From positions 1-64,000 of the forward strand of contig JACPFU010000023.1 of the NCBI GenBank assembly GCA_016182785.1: a stretch of DNA of 64,000 nucleotides, read 5' to 3'. The DNA comes from Lysobacterales bacterium (GTDB taxonomy: Bacteria; Pseudomonadota; Gammaproteobacteria; Xanthomonadales; Ahniellaceae). Of the stretch, positions 9,358 to 18,535 are shown piece by piece (positions within the stretch are counted from its first letter, which is position 1; each line of letters opens with the position of its first letter). The translations under genes and the position numbers were made by a program. The notes beneath the pieces are model-generated. The model was not told the DNA's origin, did no database searches, and saw only the letters and a program-made list of their open reading frames with translations.

Positions 9358-11955
9358 ATGTCCGAGTTCGCCAAGGAAATTATCCGCGTCAACATCGAAG
9401 ACGAGATGCGCCAGAGTTACCTCGACTACGCGATGAGCGTGATCGTCGGACGTGCGCTCCCGGATGTTCGCGATGGCCTGAAACCGGTGCACCGCCGGGT
9501 GCTGTTCGCGATGAACGAACTCGGTGCGCACAGCAACAAGCCGTATTACAAGTCGGCGCGTATCGTCGGTGACGTGATCGGCAAGTACCACCCGCACGGC
9601 GATGCGTCGGTGTACGACACCCTGGTGCGCATGGCGCAACCGTTTTCGCTGCGCTACATGCTGGTCGATGGCCAGGGCAACTTTGGTTCGGTCGACGGCG
9701 ATTCGCCGGCGGCGATGCGCTACACCGAAGCGCGCATGGCCAAGCTCACCCACGACCTGCTCGCCGACATCGACAAGGAAACCGTCGACTTCGCGCCCAA
9801 CTACGACGAGAAGGAACTCGAGCCGACGGTGCTGCCGACGCGGGTACCGAACCTGCTGATCAACGGCTCGGCCGGCATCGCGGTCGGCATGGCCACCAAC
9901 ATCCCGCCGCACAATCTCGGCGAGGTGATCGACGCGACCATCGCGGTGATCGACGACCCCGAGATCTCGATCGATGCGCTGATGCAGCACGTGCCCGGCC
10001 CGGACTTCCCGACCGCCGGCATCATCAACGGCAGCTCCGGCATCATCGAGGCCTATCGCACCGGCCGCGGTCGCATCCTGGTGCGCGCCAAGGCCGAGAT
10101 CGAGACCGACAGCGACGGCCGCGACGCGATCATCGTCACCGAACTGCCGTACATGGTGAACAAGGCGCGGCTGATCGAGAAGATCGCCGAGCTGCACAAG
10201 GAGAAGAAGATCGAGGGCATCGCCCCCGATGGCCTGCGCGACGAGTCCGACAAGGACGGCATGCGCATCTTCATCCAGGTCAAGCGTGGCGAGCAGGCCG
10301 ACGTGCTGCTGAACAACCTGTTCCAGCAGACGCAGATGGAAACCGTGTTCGGCATCAACATGGTGGCCCTGCTCGACGGCCAGCCGAAGGTGCTGAACCT
10401 CAAGCAGATCCTCGAAGCCTTCGTGCGCCATCGCCGCGAAGTGGTGACCCGCCGCACCATCTTCGAGCTGCGCAAGGCGCGTGCGCGTGCGCACGTGCTC
10501 GAAGGCCTGACCGTCGCGCTCGCCAACATCGACGAGATGATCGAGCTGATCAAGACCTCGCCGAGCGTGGCCGAGGCGCGCGAACGACTGCTGGCGAAGC
10601 GCTGGGAACCCGGGCTGGTGCGTGCGCTGCTCGGCGAAGCCGGCGCCGAGCTGTCGCGCCCGGAGGACCTGGCCGCAGGCGAGGGCATGTTCGAGGACGG
10701 CTACCAACTCTCGGAAGTGCAGGTCAAGGAAATCCTCGACATGCGCCTGCACAAGCTCACCGGGCTGGAGCAGGAGAAGTTGACCGAGGAGTACAAGGAA
10801 CTGCTCGAAGTCATTCGCGGCCTGATCGCGATCCTGACCGATCCGGTGCTGCTGCTGAAGCTGATCCGCGATGAGCTTCTGGAGATGAAGGAGGCCTATG
10901 GCGACGAGCGTCGCACGGTCATCCAGCACAACCAGGAAGACCTGAAGAACGAGGACCTGATCGACAAGCAGGACCTGGTGGTCACGCTCTCGCACGCCGG
11001 CTACGCCAAGGCCCAGCCGGTCACCGACTACCGCGCACAGCGGCGCGGCGGCAGGGGGCGTTCGGCGACCGCGATCAAGGAAGAGGACTTCATCGAGAAC
11101 ATCCTGGTCGCGCACAGCCACGACACCATCCTCTGCTTCACTTCGGGCGGGCGCGTGTTCTGGCTGCGCACGTTCCAGTTCCCGATGGCCGGCCCGAACT
11201 CGCGCGGCCGTCCGATCGTGAACCTGCTGCCCAAGCTCGACGAGGGCGAGAAGGTCAACGCGATGCTGCCGGTGCGCGAATACAGCGACGACCGCTTCGT
11301 GTTCTTCGCGACCCAGGCCGGCGTGGTCAAGAAGACCCCGCTCAGCGATTTCTCGCGCCCACGCTCGATCGGCATCCGCGCCGTCGAACTCGACGAAGGC
11401 GATCGCCTGGTCGATGTCGCGATCACCGACGGCTCGCGCGACGTGATGCTGTTCGCGTCCAACGGCAAGGCCGTGCGCTTCGCCGAGGACGAGGTGCGCG
11501 CGGTCGGCCGCGGCGCGCGTGGCGTACGCGGCATGACCCTGGCCGAGGGCGAGAAGGTGGTGTCGATGATCGTGGCCGATATCGGCGACATCCTGACCGC
11601 GACCGAACGCGGTTACGGCAAGCGCACGCCGCTCGACGACTACCCGCGCAAGGGCCGCGGCACCCAGGGCGTGATCGCGATCCAGACCTCGGACCGCAAC
11701 GGCGCCCTGGTCGGCGCGGTGCAGGTCACCGAGGCCTACGAGATCATGCTGATCAGCAACCAGGGCACGCTGGTGCGCACCCGTGTCGGCGAAGTGGCGC
11801 AGGTCGGACGCAACACCCAGGGCGTGACCCTGATCCGTTTGCCGGCCGACGAGGCGCTGGTCGGGTTGGCCCGAGTCGAGTCGCTGGGCGACGAACCTGG
11901 CCCCGAGGATGTGGTCGAAAGCGAAGGTCCGTCGACTCCGGAGATCGCAGGATGA
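9358..11955 (+). CDS. gyrA: DNA gyrase subunit A
   Basis: This is the 865-residue breakage-reunion subunit of gyrase, which introduces negative supercoils with GyrB. The N-terminal domain carries the catalytic Tyr122 (AMRYTEARM) at the same number as E. coli. The C-terminal DNA-wrapping domain has the GyrA box QRRGGRG. CAGGGA precedes the ATG. The quinolone region reads [10 protein letters not shown], so position 83 is alanine where E. coli has serine. The stop overlaps the next ATG by four bases, tying the protease genes behind it to gyrA expression. Confidence 0.97.
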   Translation: MSEFAKEIIRVNIEDEMRQSYLDYAMSVIVGRALPDVRDGLKPVHRRVLFAMNELGAHSNKPYYKSARIVGDVIGKYHPHGDASVYDTLVRMAQPFSLRYMLVDGQGNFGSVDGDSPAAMRYTEARMAKLTHDLLADIDKETVDFAPNYDEKELEPTVLPTRVPNLLINGSAGIAVGMATNIPPHNLGEVIDATIAVIDDPEISIDALMQHVPGPDFPTAGIINGSSGIIEAYRTGRGRILVRAKAEIETDSDGRDAIIVTELPYMVNKARLIEKIAELHKEKKIEGIAPDGLRDESDKDGMRIFIQVKRGEQADVLLNNLFQQTQMETVFGINMVALLDGQPKVLNLKQILEAFVRHRREVVTRRTIFELRKARARAHVLEGLTVALANIDEMIELIKTSPSVAEARERLLAKRWEPGLVRALLGEAGAELSRPEDLAAGEGMFEDGYQLSEVQVKEILDMRLHKLTGLEQEKLTEEYKELLEVIRGLIAILTDPVLLLKLIRDELLEMKEAYGDERRTVIQHNQEDLKNEDLIDKQDLVVTLSHAGYAKAQPVTDYRAQRRGGRGRSATAIKEEDFIENILVAHSHDTILCFTSGGRVFWLRTFQFPMAGPNSRGRPIVNLLPKLDEGEKVNAMLPVREYSDDRFVFFATQAGVVKKTPLSDFSRPRSIGIRAVELDEGDRLVDVAITDGSRDVMLFASNGKAVRFAEDEVRAVGRGARGVRGMTLAEGEKVVSMIVADIGDILTATERGYGKRTPLDDYPRKGRGTQGVIAIQTSDRNGALVGAVQVTEAYEIMLISNQGTLVRTRVGEVAQVGRNTQGVTLIRLPADEALVGLARVESLGDEPGPEDVVESEGPSTPEIAG

Positions 11956-14012
11956 AGCACATTGCACGCGCCATGATGGCGCTCGGTCTCGCCCTGGGCG
12001 GGATCTCGGTGCAGGCCGACAGCGGGCTTGCCGCCGACGTCGCCGCGGCCACGCAGGCACGCATGCAGACGGCGCGCGATGCCGTGCTGCCCTACGTCGT
12101 CAGCATCTTCGTGGTGCGCGAGGACGCGGTGCAGGGGCGTGCCGAACTGCGCGTTTCCTCGGGCAGCGGCACCATCATCTCGCGCGACGGACATGTCGCC
12201 ACCAATGCCCATGTCACCGAGAACGGCAAGCGCTTCCGCGTCGTGCTCGCCGACAAGCGCGAACTCAGCGCGACCCTGGTCGGCGAGGACGCACTCTCGG
12301 ACATCGCCGTGCTGAAGATCCGCGACGTGCCCGCGGCCGGCTTCCCGTTCGCGCATTTCGCGATCGCGAACACGCTGCAGGCGGGCGACGTGGTGATGGC
12401 CATGGGCGCGCCGTGGGGCATGGCGCACTCGGTGTCGCAGGGCGTGGTCAACAACCCCGAACGCCTGTTGCTGTCGCTGTTCCAGGACGAGGCCGACTAC
12501 GAGCAGCAGCTCGGCCAGAACCAGCCGACGGCGCGGTTCTACGCGTGGATCCAGCACGACGCCTCGATCTCGCCGGGCAATTCCGGCGGTCCGCTGGTCA
12601 ATCTCGGCGGCGAGATCGTCGGCATCAACACCCGCGGCAACTCGATGGGCGGCGACATGGCCTTCGCGATTCCGGCGCCGGTGGCCTTGAAGATCGTTGC
12701 CGAGCTGATCGCCCACGGCAGCGTGTCGCGCAGCTTCTTCGGCTTCGGCGTGCGTTCGCTGAAGCGCTCGGGCTACGACCGTGGCGTGCTGGTCAGCTCG
12801 GTGATCCGCGGATCGCCCGCGGCGCAGGCCGGGCTGGAGGCGGGCGACCGCATCCTCAGCATCGACGGCCAGGCGGTGACCGTGGCCGAACCGGAACAGG
12901 TGCCGCCGTTCCTGCGCGCGCTGACCGAGCGGCCGATCGGTTCGACGATGCGATTGACGCTGCTGCGCAACGGCGACGAGCGCGAGGCGCGGATGCAGTC
13001 GACCGCGTATCCGCCCGACCTGGGCCACGACCTCGAGGTCAAGGCCTGGGGCGTGACCTTCACCGAGCTGACGCCGAACATCGCGCGCTCGCGCTATCTC
13101 GGTCGCGACGTCGGCCTGCTCGTGACCGGCGTGTTGCCCGGCAAGCGCGCGGCGACCGCGCATCCGCCGTGGCAGGTCGGCGACGTCGTGCACAGCATCG
13201 ACGGCAAGCCGGTCGGCGCGCGCGCCGACATGCAGGCGCTGGATCTGAACAACGGTGGAGCCGCAGCGCGGCGCGTGGTCGGGATCGAACGCAACGGCCA
13301 GCAGCTGATCAGCGTGCTCGACGTCAAGCCGGCGCGTGACGAAGACAAGAAGCTGCGCGAGCTGCCGAAGGCGTGGATCGGCATCGATACCCAGCCGATC
13401 ACCGCGACCACCGCGGCGCTGATCTCCGGACCTGCGGGCGGCGGCTATCGGGTCACGCGCGTCTACGCCGGTTCGCCGGCGGCCACGGCCGACCTGCGCG
13501 TCGGCGACGTCATCACCGAGCTGGCGAACGAGCCGGTGCCAGTGTCCGGTGATGTCGGCGACGAGCCGCTGCAGCAGCGCATCCGCGAGGCGTTGCTCGA
13601 CGAGCCGCTGCAGATCGCGGCCTGGCGCGAAGGTCGCGCGGTCAAGCTGACGGTCGCGCCAGTGGCGGCGCCGGCTCCGGCGTCGGCGCTGAAGTCGCGC
13701 ACCATCGAATGGCTCGACCTCGGCATTCGCGACATCGGCTTCTATGACCGCGTGGCGCGCGGGATCGCGCCCGATGCCGACGGCGTCATCGTCGAGAACG
13801 TCGCTTCCGGCGGGTTGGCCGGACTTGCGCACCTCGCCAGTGGCGATGTCGTCGTGCGCGTCAACGGTACCGTGGTGAGCGATGTCGACGCCTTCGAGCG
13901 CCTGACTGCGCGCAAGGGTCGCGGCAGCGCGGCGCCATTGTCCTTCCTGGTGCTGCGCGGCTCGCGCACGCGCCTGTTGTACCTCGATGCGGAATGGGAG
14001 CAGGACCGGTGA
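11952..14012 (+). CDS. Periplasmic HtrA/Deg-like serine protease with four PDZ-like domains
   Basis: 686 residues with a signal peptide (cleavage near residue 22, after QA). The trypsin-like domain has the full triad: His87 in TNAHV, Asp117 in LSDIAVLKI and Ser211 in GNSGGPL. After it I count four PDZ-like modules: about 265-345 ([20 protein letters not shown]), 365-435 ([13 protein letters not shown]), 470-545 ([18 protein letters not shown]) and 595-675 ([15 protein letters not shown]). DegP and DegQ have two, so this is longer than the usual family. It overlaps gyrA by ATGA and the next gene by GTGA. The role is probably periplasmic protein quality control; substrates are unknown. Confidence 0.85.
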   Translation: MKHIARAMMALGLALGGISVQADSGLAADVAAATQARMQTARDAVLPYVVSIFVVREDAVQGRAELRVSSGSGTIISRDGHVATNAHVTENGKRFRVVLADKRELSATLVGEDALSDIAVLKIRDVPAAGFPFAHFAIANTLQAGDVVMAMGAPWGMAHSVSQGVVNNPERLLLSLFQDEADYEQQLGQNQPTARFYAWIQHDASISPGNSGGPLVNLGGEIVGINTRGNSMGGDMAFAIPAPVALKIVAELIAHGSVSRSFFGFGVRSLKRSGYDRGVLVSSVIRGSPAAQAGLEAGDRILSIDGQAVTVAEPEQVPPFLRALTERPIGSTMRLTLLRNGDEREARMQSTAYPPDLGHDLEVKAWGVTFTELTPNIARSRYLGRDVGLLVTGVLPGKRAATAHPPWQVGDVVHSIDGKPVGARADMQALDLNNGGAAARRVVGIERNGQQLISVLDVKPARDEDKKLRELPKAWIGIDTQPITATTAALISGPAGGGYRVTRVYAGSPAATADLRVGDVITELANEPVPVSGDVGDEPLQQRIREALLDEPLQIAAWREGRAVKLTVAPVAAPAPASALKSRTIEWLDLGIRDIGFYDRVARGIAPDADGVIVENVASGGLAGLAHLASGDVVVRVNGTVVSDVDAFERLTARKGRGSAAPLSFLVLRGSRTRLLYLDAEWEQDR

Positions 14013-14782
14013 AAGCGATGATGCGATGGATGCTGATGGCGATGGTGCTGCTTGGCGGCACGCTGGTGCAGGCGAGCAAGTCGGACGAGGAAACCAAGGC
14101 GATCTTCGCGAGCCTGCTCAAGCAGCATGCCGACAGCGTGGTACGGGTCAGCTTCGTGATCGTGTCTGCCTACGGCGGGCAGGAGCAACGCCAGGAATCG
14201 AGCGTGACCGGAGCGGTGGTCGATGCCTCCGGCCTGGTGCTGGTGCCGAAACTGGTGGTCGACCCGAGCTTCCCGGGAATGAACCGCATGAGTGCCGAGC
14301 AACGCATGGGATTCAAGCTGGAATCGCGCGATTTCCGCGTGCATTTCGCCGGGCAGGACAAGCCGTTCGAGGCCGAGGCGCTGACCACCGACGCCGACCA
14401 GGGCATCGCCTGGCTGCGCATCACCGAGCCGGACGCGAAGCTGCTGAAGCCGATCGACCTGAAGCGGCGCGAAGCCGCCGAACCGGGCATGGCCTATTAC
14501 GTGCTCGAACGGCTGGAGGAGCGTTACGGCGATGCCCCGATCATTTCCTGGGGCGTGGTCCAGGGCGCGGTGCAGGTGCCGCAGCAGGCCTACATCGGCA
14601 CCGGCGCGGCCGGGCTTGCGTTCAATGCCGAGGGCGACGTGCTCGGCTATGTCTCGATGGACTTCGACGAGAGCGAGAACGCCGGTGGCAGTTCGCGACC
14701 GGGTGCGCGCATGCTGATCACTTCCGCAGCACGGCTGGCGTCGGCGACGCAGCGCGCGAAGTCGCTGCTGGAAACCGAGTAG
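14009..14782 (+). CDS. Secreted trypsin-fold protein lacking catalytic residues (pseudoprotease)
   Basis: 257 residues from GTG at 14009, chosen because GGGAGCAGG lies just upstream and the GTG overlaps the protease stop; an ATG three codons later is possible. A signal peptide (MLMAMVLLGGTLVQAS) is followed by a domain that aligns by eye with the neighbouring protease: TGAVVDASGLVLVPK for [27 protein letters not shown] for LSDIAVLKI, and GTGAAGLAFNAEGDVLGYV for [17 protein letters not shown]. The His, Asp and Ser positions read Lys, Gly and Ala. I infer an inactive paralogue that may bind or regulate the protease. Confidence 0.65.
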   Translation: MKAMMRWMLMAMVLLGGTLVQASKSDEETKAIFASLLKQHADSVVRVSFVIVSAYGGQEQRQESSVTGAVVDASGLVLVPKLVVDPSFPGMNRMSAEQRMGFKLESRDFRVHFAGQDKPFEAEALTTDADQGIAWLRITEPDAKLLKPIDLKRREAAEPGMAYYVLERLEERYGDAPIISWGVVQGAVQVPQQAYIGTGAAGLAFNAEGDVLGYVSMDFDESENAGGSSRPGARMLITSAARLASATQRAKSLLETE

Positions 14783-14866
14783 GACGCGAAGTTCGCACGG
14801 GTGGAGCCGGGAGCGATCGGATGAACCTGGCTGCGGTGGGTCCGATCTCGATCGGACGCGCTGCCG

Positions 14867-15346
14867 TCACAGGTTCGCGAGCACATGCTCCGCCGCCGAG
14901 ACCCGGAACTCGCCCGGCGCATCGACGAACAGCCGCTCCACCACGCCATCCTTCGCGATGAGCGCGAAGCGCTTCGAGCGCATGCCCATGCCGAAGTCGG
15001 TGGCGTCCATTTCCAGCCCGAGCGCACGCGTCAGCGCGGCATTGCCGTCGGCGAGCATCCGCATGCTTGCCGGCGCGTCCTGGCTGCGCGCCCAGGCCTG
15101 CATCACGTAGGCGTCGTTGACCGCCATGCAGGCCACGGTGTCGACGCCGCGCGCGTGCAGGGCATCGAGCGCGGCGATGTAGCCGGGCAGGTGCCTGGAT
15201 GAGCAGGTCGGGGTGAAGGCGCCCGGCACCGCGAACAGCAGCACGGTCTTGCCGGCGAACAGCGCATCGCTGCGGACGCGGCGCACGCCCTCGTCCAGGC
15301 AGTCGAGTTCGACCGCGGGAATGCGCTCGCCGATGGCGATGGTCAT
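14867..15346 (-). CDS. Peroxiredoxin of the Prx5 type
   Basis: A 159-residue thiol peroxidase that reduces hydroperoxides. It shows the Prx5 pattern: IGERIPAVELDCLDEGVRRV at the start, the peroxidatic cysteine in VPGAFTPTCSSRHLPG, and DAYVMQAWA plus MGMRSKRFALI further on. No glutaredoxin domain is fused, so reduction must come from a separate thiol partner. The start at 15346 follows GGAGC. It is divergent from hsp20, with 143 bases between. Confidence 0.88.
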   Translation of the reverse strand: MTIAIGERIPAVELDCLDEGVRRVRSDALFAGKTVLLFAVPGAFTPTCSSRHLPGYIAALDALHARGVDTVACMAVNDAYVMQAWARSQDAPASMRMLADGNAALTRALGLEMDATDFGMGMRSKRFALIAKDGVVERLFVDAPGEFRVSAAEHVLANL

Positions 15347-15489
15347 GGCTGCTCCGGGTGGCGCCGGCGGCGCGCAGAATCTCGGACTTGCGGTCGGAAG
15401 CCGGCGATTCAAGGGGCTTGAAGCGTTGCCGGCGGTTCGCATGTTCAGCGCCGACGCGGCCGCGGGCCGCAACTCGACGGAGAACCACC

Positions 15490-15936
15490 ATGAGCCTGAT
15501 TCGCTACAGCAACCCCACCCAGTCGCGCGGATTCGAGAACGAGATGAAGCAGTTCTTCGACAAGTTCTTTGCACCGGACGGCGACGACCAGAGCAACGTC
15601 GTCACCAGCCAGTGGCAGCCGCGCGTCGACATCAAGGAAGAGCCCAAGCGCTTCGTGATCGCCGCCGACATCCCCGGAGTGGATCCGAAGGACATCGAAA
15701 TCCACATGGAAAAGGGCATGCTCACGCTGCGCGGCGAGCGCAGTTCGGAGAGCAAGACCGAGGACGGCAAGTACACCCGGGTCGAGCGCACCCACGGCAG
15801 CTTCTACCGCCGCTTCGCGCTGCCGGATACCGCGGACGCCGACCAGATCAGCGCCAGCGGCAAGCACGGCGTGCTCGAGATCGTGATCCCGAAGAAGCCG
15901 GAGTCGACGCCGCGGCGCATCGCCATCAACGGCTGA
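15490..15936 (+). CDS. Small heat-shock protein, Hsp20 family
   Basis: A 148-residue ATP-independent holdase chaperone. The alpha-crystallin domain runs from about residue 42 (WQPRVDIKEE) to 140, including IPGVDPKDIEIHMEKGMLTL and the closing GVLEIVIPKK strand. A GGAG site precedes the ATG. It lies 160 bases upstream of the DnaJ-like gene in the same direction, so heat-stress chaperones cluster here. No sigma-32 promoter is obvious by eye. Confidence 0.93.
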   Translation: MSLIRYSNPTQSRGFENEMKQFFDKFFAPDGDDQSNVVTSQWQPRVDIKEEPKRFVIAADIPGVDPKDIEIHMEKGMLTLRGERSSESKTEDGKYTRVERTHGSFYRRFALPDTADADQISASGKHGVLEIVIPKKPESTPRRIAING

Positions 15937-16022
15937 TCGCGTCGCGAACCTCGTTCGTGCATAGTCGCGGCATCGTGGCGTCCCGCTCGCGCTGAGCCTG
16001 GCCAGGCGTGTGCGGGGCGCCG

Positions 16023-16065
16023 CCCGGACGCTCGTGCCTCGGTGCTGCCGAGGCAAAGGTCCGGG
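16023..16065 (+). other. Two-tier hairpin in the cbpA leader
   Basis: An outer 7-bp stem (CCCGGAC 16023-16029 with GTCCGGG 16059-16065) encloses an inner 8-bp stem (TGCCTCGG 16035-16042 with CCGAGGCA 16048-16055). It ends 31 bases before the cbpA start. No T-run follows, so a simple intrinsic terminator is unlikely. It may be a leader RNA structure or an mRNA-stabilising element between hsp20 and cbpA. Confidence 0.5.
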
Positions 16066-16096
16066 AGCGTTCGAGGACTCGCGACAAGGATAGAGA

Positions 16097-16990
16097 ATGA
16101 AGTTCAGCGACTACTACGAGACCCTTGGCGTCGGCGAAAACGCCAGCACCGACGAGATCAAGTCGGCCTACCGCAAGCTGGCGCGCAAGTACCACCCCGA
16201 CGTCAGCAAGGAAAAGGACGCCGAGGAGCGCTTCAAGGCGATCAACGAGGCGCACGAGGTGCTCAAGGACGAGGAGAAGCGCAAGGCCTACGACCAGCTC
16301 AAGCGCAGCGGCTTCCGCTCGGGCGACGATTTCCGTCCGCCGCCGGACTTCGGTCGTGGCCACGATTTCCGGTTCGACGAAGGCGAGGGCGCCGGTTTCA
16401 GCGAGTTCTTCGAGTCGCTGTTCGGAGGCGGTGGCCGCGCCCGGCGCGGCCCGACGCGGCGCGGCCGCGATCTGGAGGCGCGCTTGTCGGTGCCGCTCGA
16501 AGTCGCCTACGCCGGCGGCACGCAGCGGGTCACGGTGGCGCGGCGCGATGGGCCGAAGACGCTGGATGTGCGCATCCCGGCGGGGATCGCGAGTGGCCAG
16601 ACGATCCGCCTCGGCGGCCAGGGCGAGCCCGGGCCCGCCGGTGCCGGCGACCTGCTGATCGCGATCGAAATCGCGCCGCATCGCTGGTTCGAGCTGGATG
16701 GGCGCGACGTCGTGCTGCGCTTGCCGGTGGCGCCGTGGGAGGCCGCGCTGGGAGCGAAGATCGACGTGCCGACCTTGTCCGGGCGCGTCAGCCTGCGCAT
16801 TCCCGAGGGTTCGCAGGGCGGGCGCCGCATGCGCCTGCGCGAGAAGGGCATGCCCGGCCAACCGCCGGGCGACCAGTACGTGGTGCTGGAAATACAAACG
16901 CCGCCCGCGTCTTCCGACACGGAGCGGCGTTGGTACGAGTCGATGCGCGAGGAATTCGCGGCGTTCCGGCCGCGCAGCGCGTTCGACTGA
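16097..16990 (+). CDS. cbpA: DnaJ-class co-chaperone, CbpA-like
   Basis: 297 residues. The N-terminal J domain (1-70) has the HPD tripeptide in KYHPDVSKE that stimulates DnaK ATPase. A Gly/Phe-rich linker (about 75-115, FFESLFGGGG) follows, then two DnaJ C-terminal substrate-binding domains with no zinc-finger CXXCXGXG repeats. That layout is CbpA rather than DnaJ. Its stop abuts the stop of the convergent pilH-like gene. Confidence 0.9.
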   Translation: MKFSDYYETLGVGENASTDEIKSAYRKLARKYHPDVSKEKDAEERFKAINEAHEVLKDEEKRKAYDQLKRSGFRSGDDFRPPPDFGRGHDFRFDEGEGAGFSEFFESLFGGGGRARRGPTRRGRDLEARLSVPLEVAYAGGTQRVTVARRDGPKTLDVRIPAGIASGQTIRLGGQGEPGPAGAGDLLIAIEIAPHRWFELDGRDVVLRLPVAPWEAALGAKIDVPTLSGRVSLRIPEGSQGGRRMRLREKGMPGQPPGDQYVVLEIQTPPASSDTERRWYESMREEFAAFRPRSAFD

Positions 16991-17356
16991 CTAGCGCGGC
17001 ATCAGTTCGTTGATGGTCTGCACCAGTTGCGGTTCGTTGATTGGCTTGGTGACGTAGGCCTTGGCTCCCTGGCGCATGCCCCAGACCTTGTCCGTCTCCT
17101 GGTCCTTGGTGGTGACCAGGATGACCGGGATGTGGCTGGTCTTCGGGTCCTTGCTGATCTGGCGTGTCGCCTGGAAGCCGTTGAGGTTCGGCATGACCAC
17201 GTCCATCAGGATCAGGTCGGGCAGTTCGCGCTTCGCGACTTCGATGCCCTGCTGGCCGTCCTCGGCGGTGATGACCTCATGACCCAGCTTCTGCACAACG
17301 CGGCGCAGGCCTTCGATCTGCGACGGTGAATCGTCCACAATAAGAATGCGACCCAT
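16991..17356 (-). CDS. pilH: Single-domain response regulator, PilH-like
   Basis: A 121-residue CheY-like receiver with the acidic pair Asp8-Asp9 (ILIVDDS), phosphoacceptor Asp52 (LILMDVVMPN) and conserved lysine in YVTKPINEPQL. Sequence and length match PilH of the Pil-Chp system controlling type IV pilus twitching, including GMRQGAKAYVTKPI. GAGGGAG precedes this ATG, preferred over an upstream in-frame ATG. pilG and other pil genes are not in the window, so the PilH call rests on similarity alone. Confidence 0.75.
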   Translation of the reverse strand: MGRILIVDDSPSQIEGLRRVVQKLGHEVITAEDGQQGIEVAKRELPDLILMDVVMPNLNGFQATRQISKDPKTSHIPVILVTTKDQETDKVWGMRQGAKAYVTKPINEPQLVQTINELMPR

Positions 17357-17400
17357 GGCTCCCTCGTTGCGTATGGTGGTCGTTGCTGTTGCAGGACCCA

Positions 17401-18396
17401 TCAGAACTGCACCAAGGTGCGTCCGAACGAGCCGCCGGACAGCATCGTAGCAAAAACGCCGTCCAATTCATCCAGCGTCGCGATTCTCGTGAGAATCGTT
17501 TCCAAGTGTCTCGGCTTCCACATGCCGGCGAGGCGCTCCCAGAGCGTGCGCCGGATCGCGTAAGCGGTGCCGGCCGAGGCCACGCCGAGGATGCTCACGC
17601 CGCGGATGATGAAGGGCATGACCGTGGTGTGCAGCTCGGAGCCTCCGGCCAGGCCGCAGCTGGCGATGTTGCCGTAGGGGTGGATCACCCGCGTCAGCCC
17701 GGACAGCAGGTCGCCGCCGACGTTGTCGATGGCACCGGCCCAGGATGCGGTCTCCAGCGGTCGCTGGCCCCAGTACAGGTCCTTGCGCGCGATGCACTGG
17801 CGCGCGCCGAGTGCGATCAGCGCGTCGAACTGGTCGACCTTGCCGGTGATCGCATGCACCTCGTAGCCGGTGGTGGTGAGCAGGTCGATGGCGAGCATGC
17901 CGACGCCGCCGGTGGCACCGCTCACCACGATCGGCCCCATTTCCGGGGTCTGGCCGTTCGCCTCCATCCGATACAGCGCCAGCGCCGCGGTGAAGCCGGC
18001 GGTGCCGAGGATCATCGCCTCGCGCAGGCTCAGTCCCGATGGCAGCGGGATCGCCCACTTGGCCTCGATGCGGGCGTACTCGCTGTAGCCGCCGTCGCGG
18101 GTCTCGGACAGGCCGCAACCGGTGACGAGCACGGCGTCGCCTTCCTTGAAGCGGGCGTCTTCCGAGCGCACGACGTGGCCGGCGACGTCGATGCCGCCGA
18201 CCAGCGGATACTGGCGCAGGATCCTGCCGGCACCGCTGCCGGCGAGCGCGTCCTTGTAGTTGACGCTGGAGCATGCGGTGCGGATCACCAGCTCGCCCGG
18301 GGCGAGTGCGTCGAGCGCGATCTCGTCGATGCGCCCGCGTGCCGACTTGCCGTCGGCATGCACGCGGTAGGCGCGGAATCGATCGGGGATGGTCAT
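17401..18396 (-). CDS. acuI: Acrylyl-CoA reductase AcuI / YhdH family oxidoreductase
   Basis: A 331-residue zinc-independent medium-chain dehydrogenase. The N-terminal part has SSVNYKDALAGSGAGRILR and PLVGGIDVAGHVV, typical of YhdH/AcuI. The NADP-binding site is VSGATGGVGMLAIDLL. AcuI reduces acryloyl-CoA to propionyl-CoA with NADPH and helps remove toxic acryloyl-CoA. The start is the ATG at 18396. It is divergent from the sensor kinase gene and appears monocistronic. Confidence 0.87.
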   Translation of the reverse strand: MTIPDRFRAYRVHADGKSARGRIDEIALDALAPGELVIRTACSSVNYKDALAGSGAGRILRQYPLVGGIDVAGHVVRSEDARFKEGDAVLVTGCGLSETRDGGYSEYARIEAKWAIPLPSGLSLREAMILGTAGFTAALALYRMEANGQTPEMGPIVVSGATGGVGMLAIDLLTTTGYEVHAITGKVDQFDALIALGARQCIARKDLYWGQRPLETASWAGAIDNVGGDLLSGLTRVIHPYGNIASCGLAGGSELHTTVMPFIIRGVSILGVASAGTAYAIRRTLWERLAGMWKPRHLETILTRIATLDELDGVFATMLSGGSFGRTLVQF

Positions 18397-18535
18397 GGGC
18401 GGCTCCGCGGGAAGGGAAACGGCATTATCGCGGTCTGCGCCCGATGCCGCGAGGGGCGTCGCTGCCGCAATCATTTGCACCCGGCCGCAGCCGGTGCCAG
18501 CGCATAATCCCGCTCCATACCGAGGACCCGACGCG

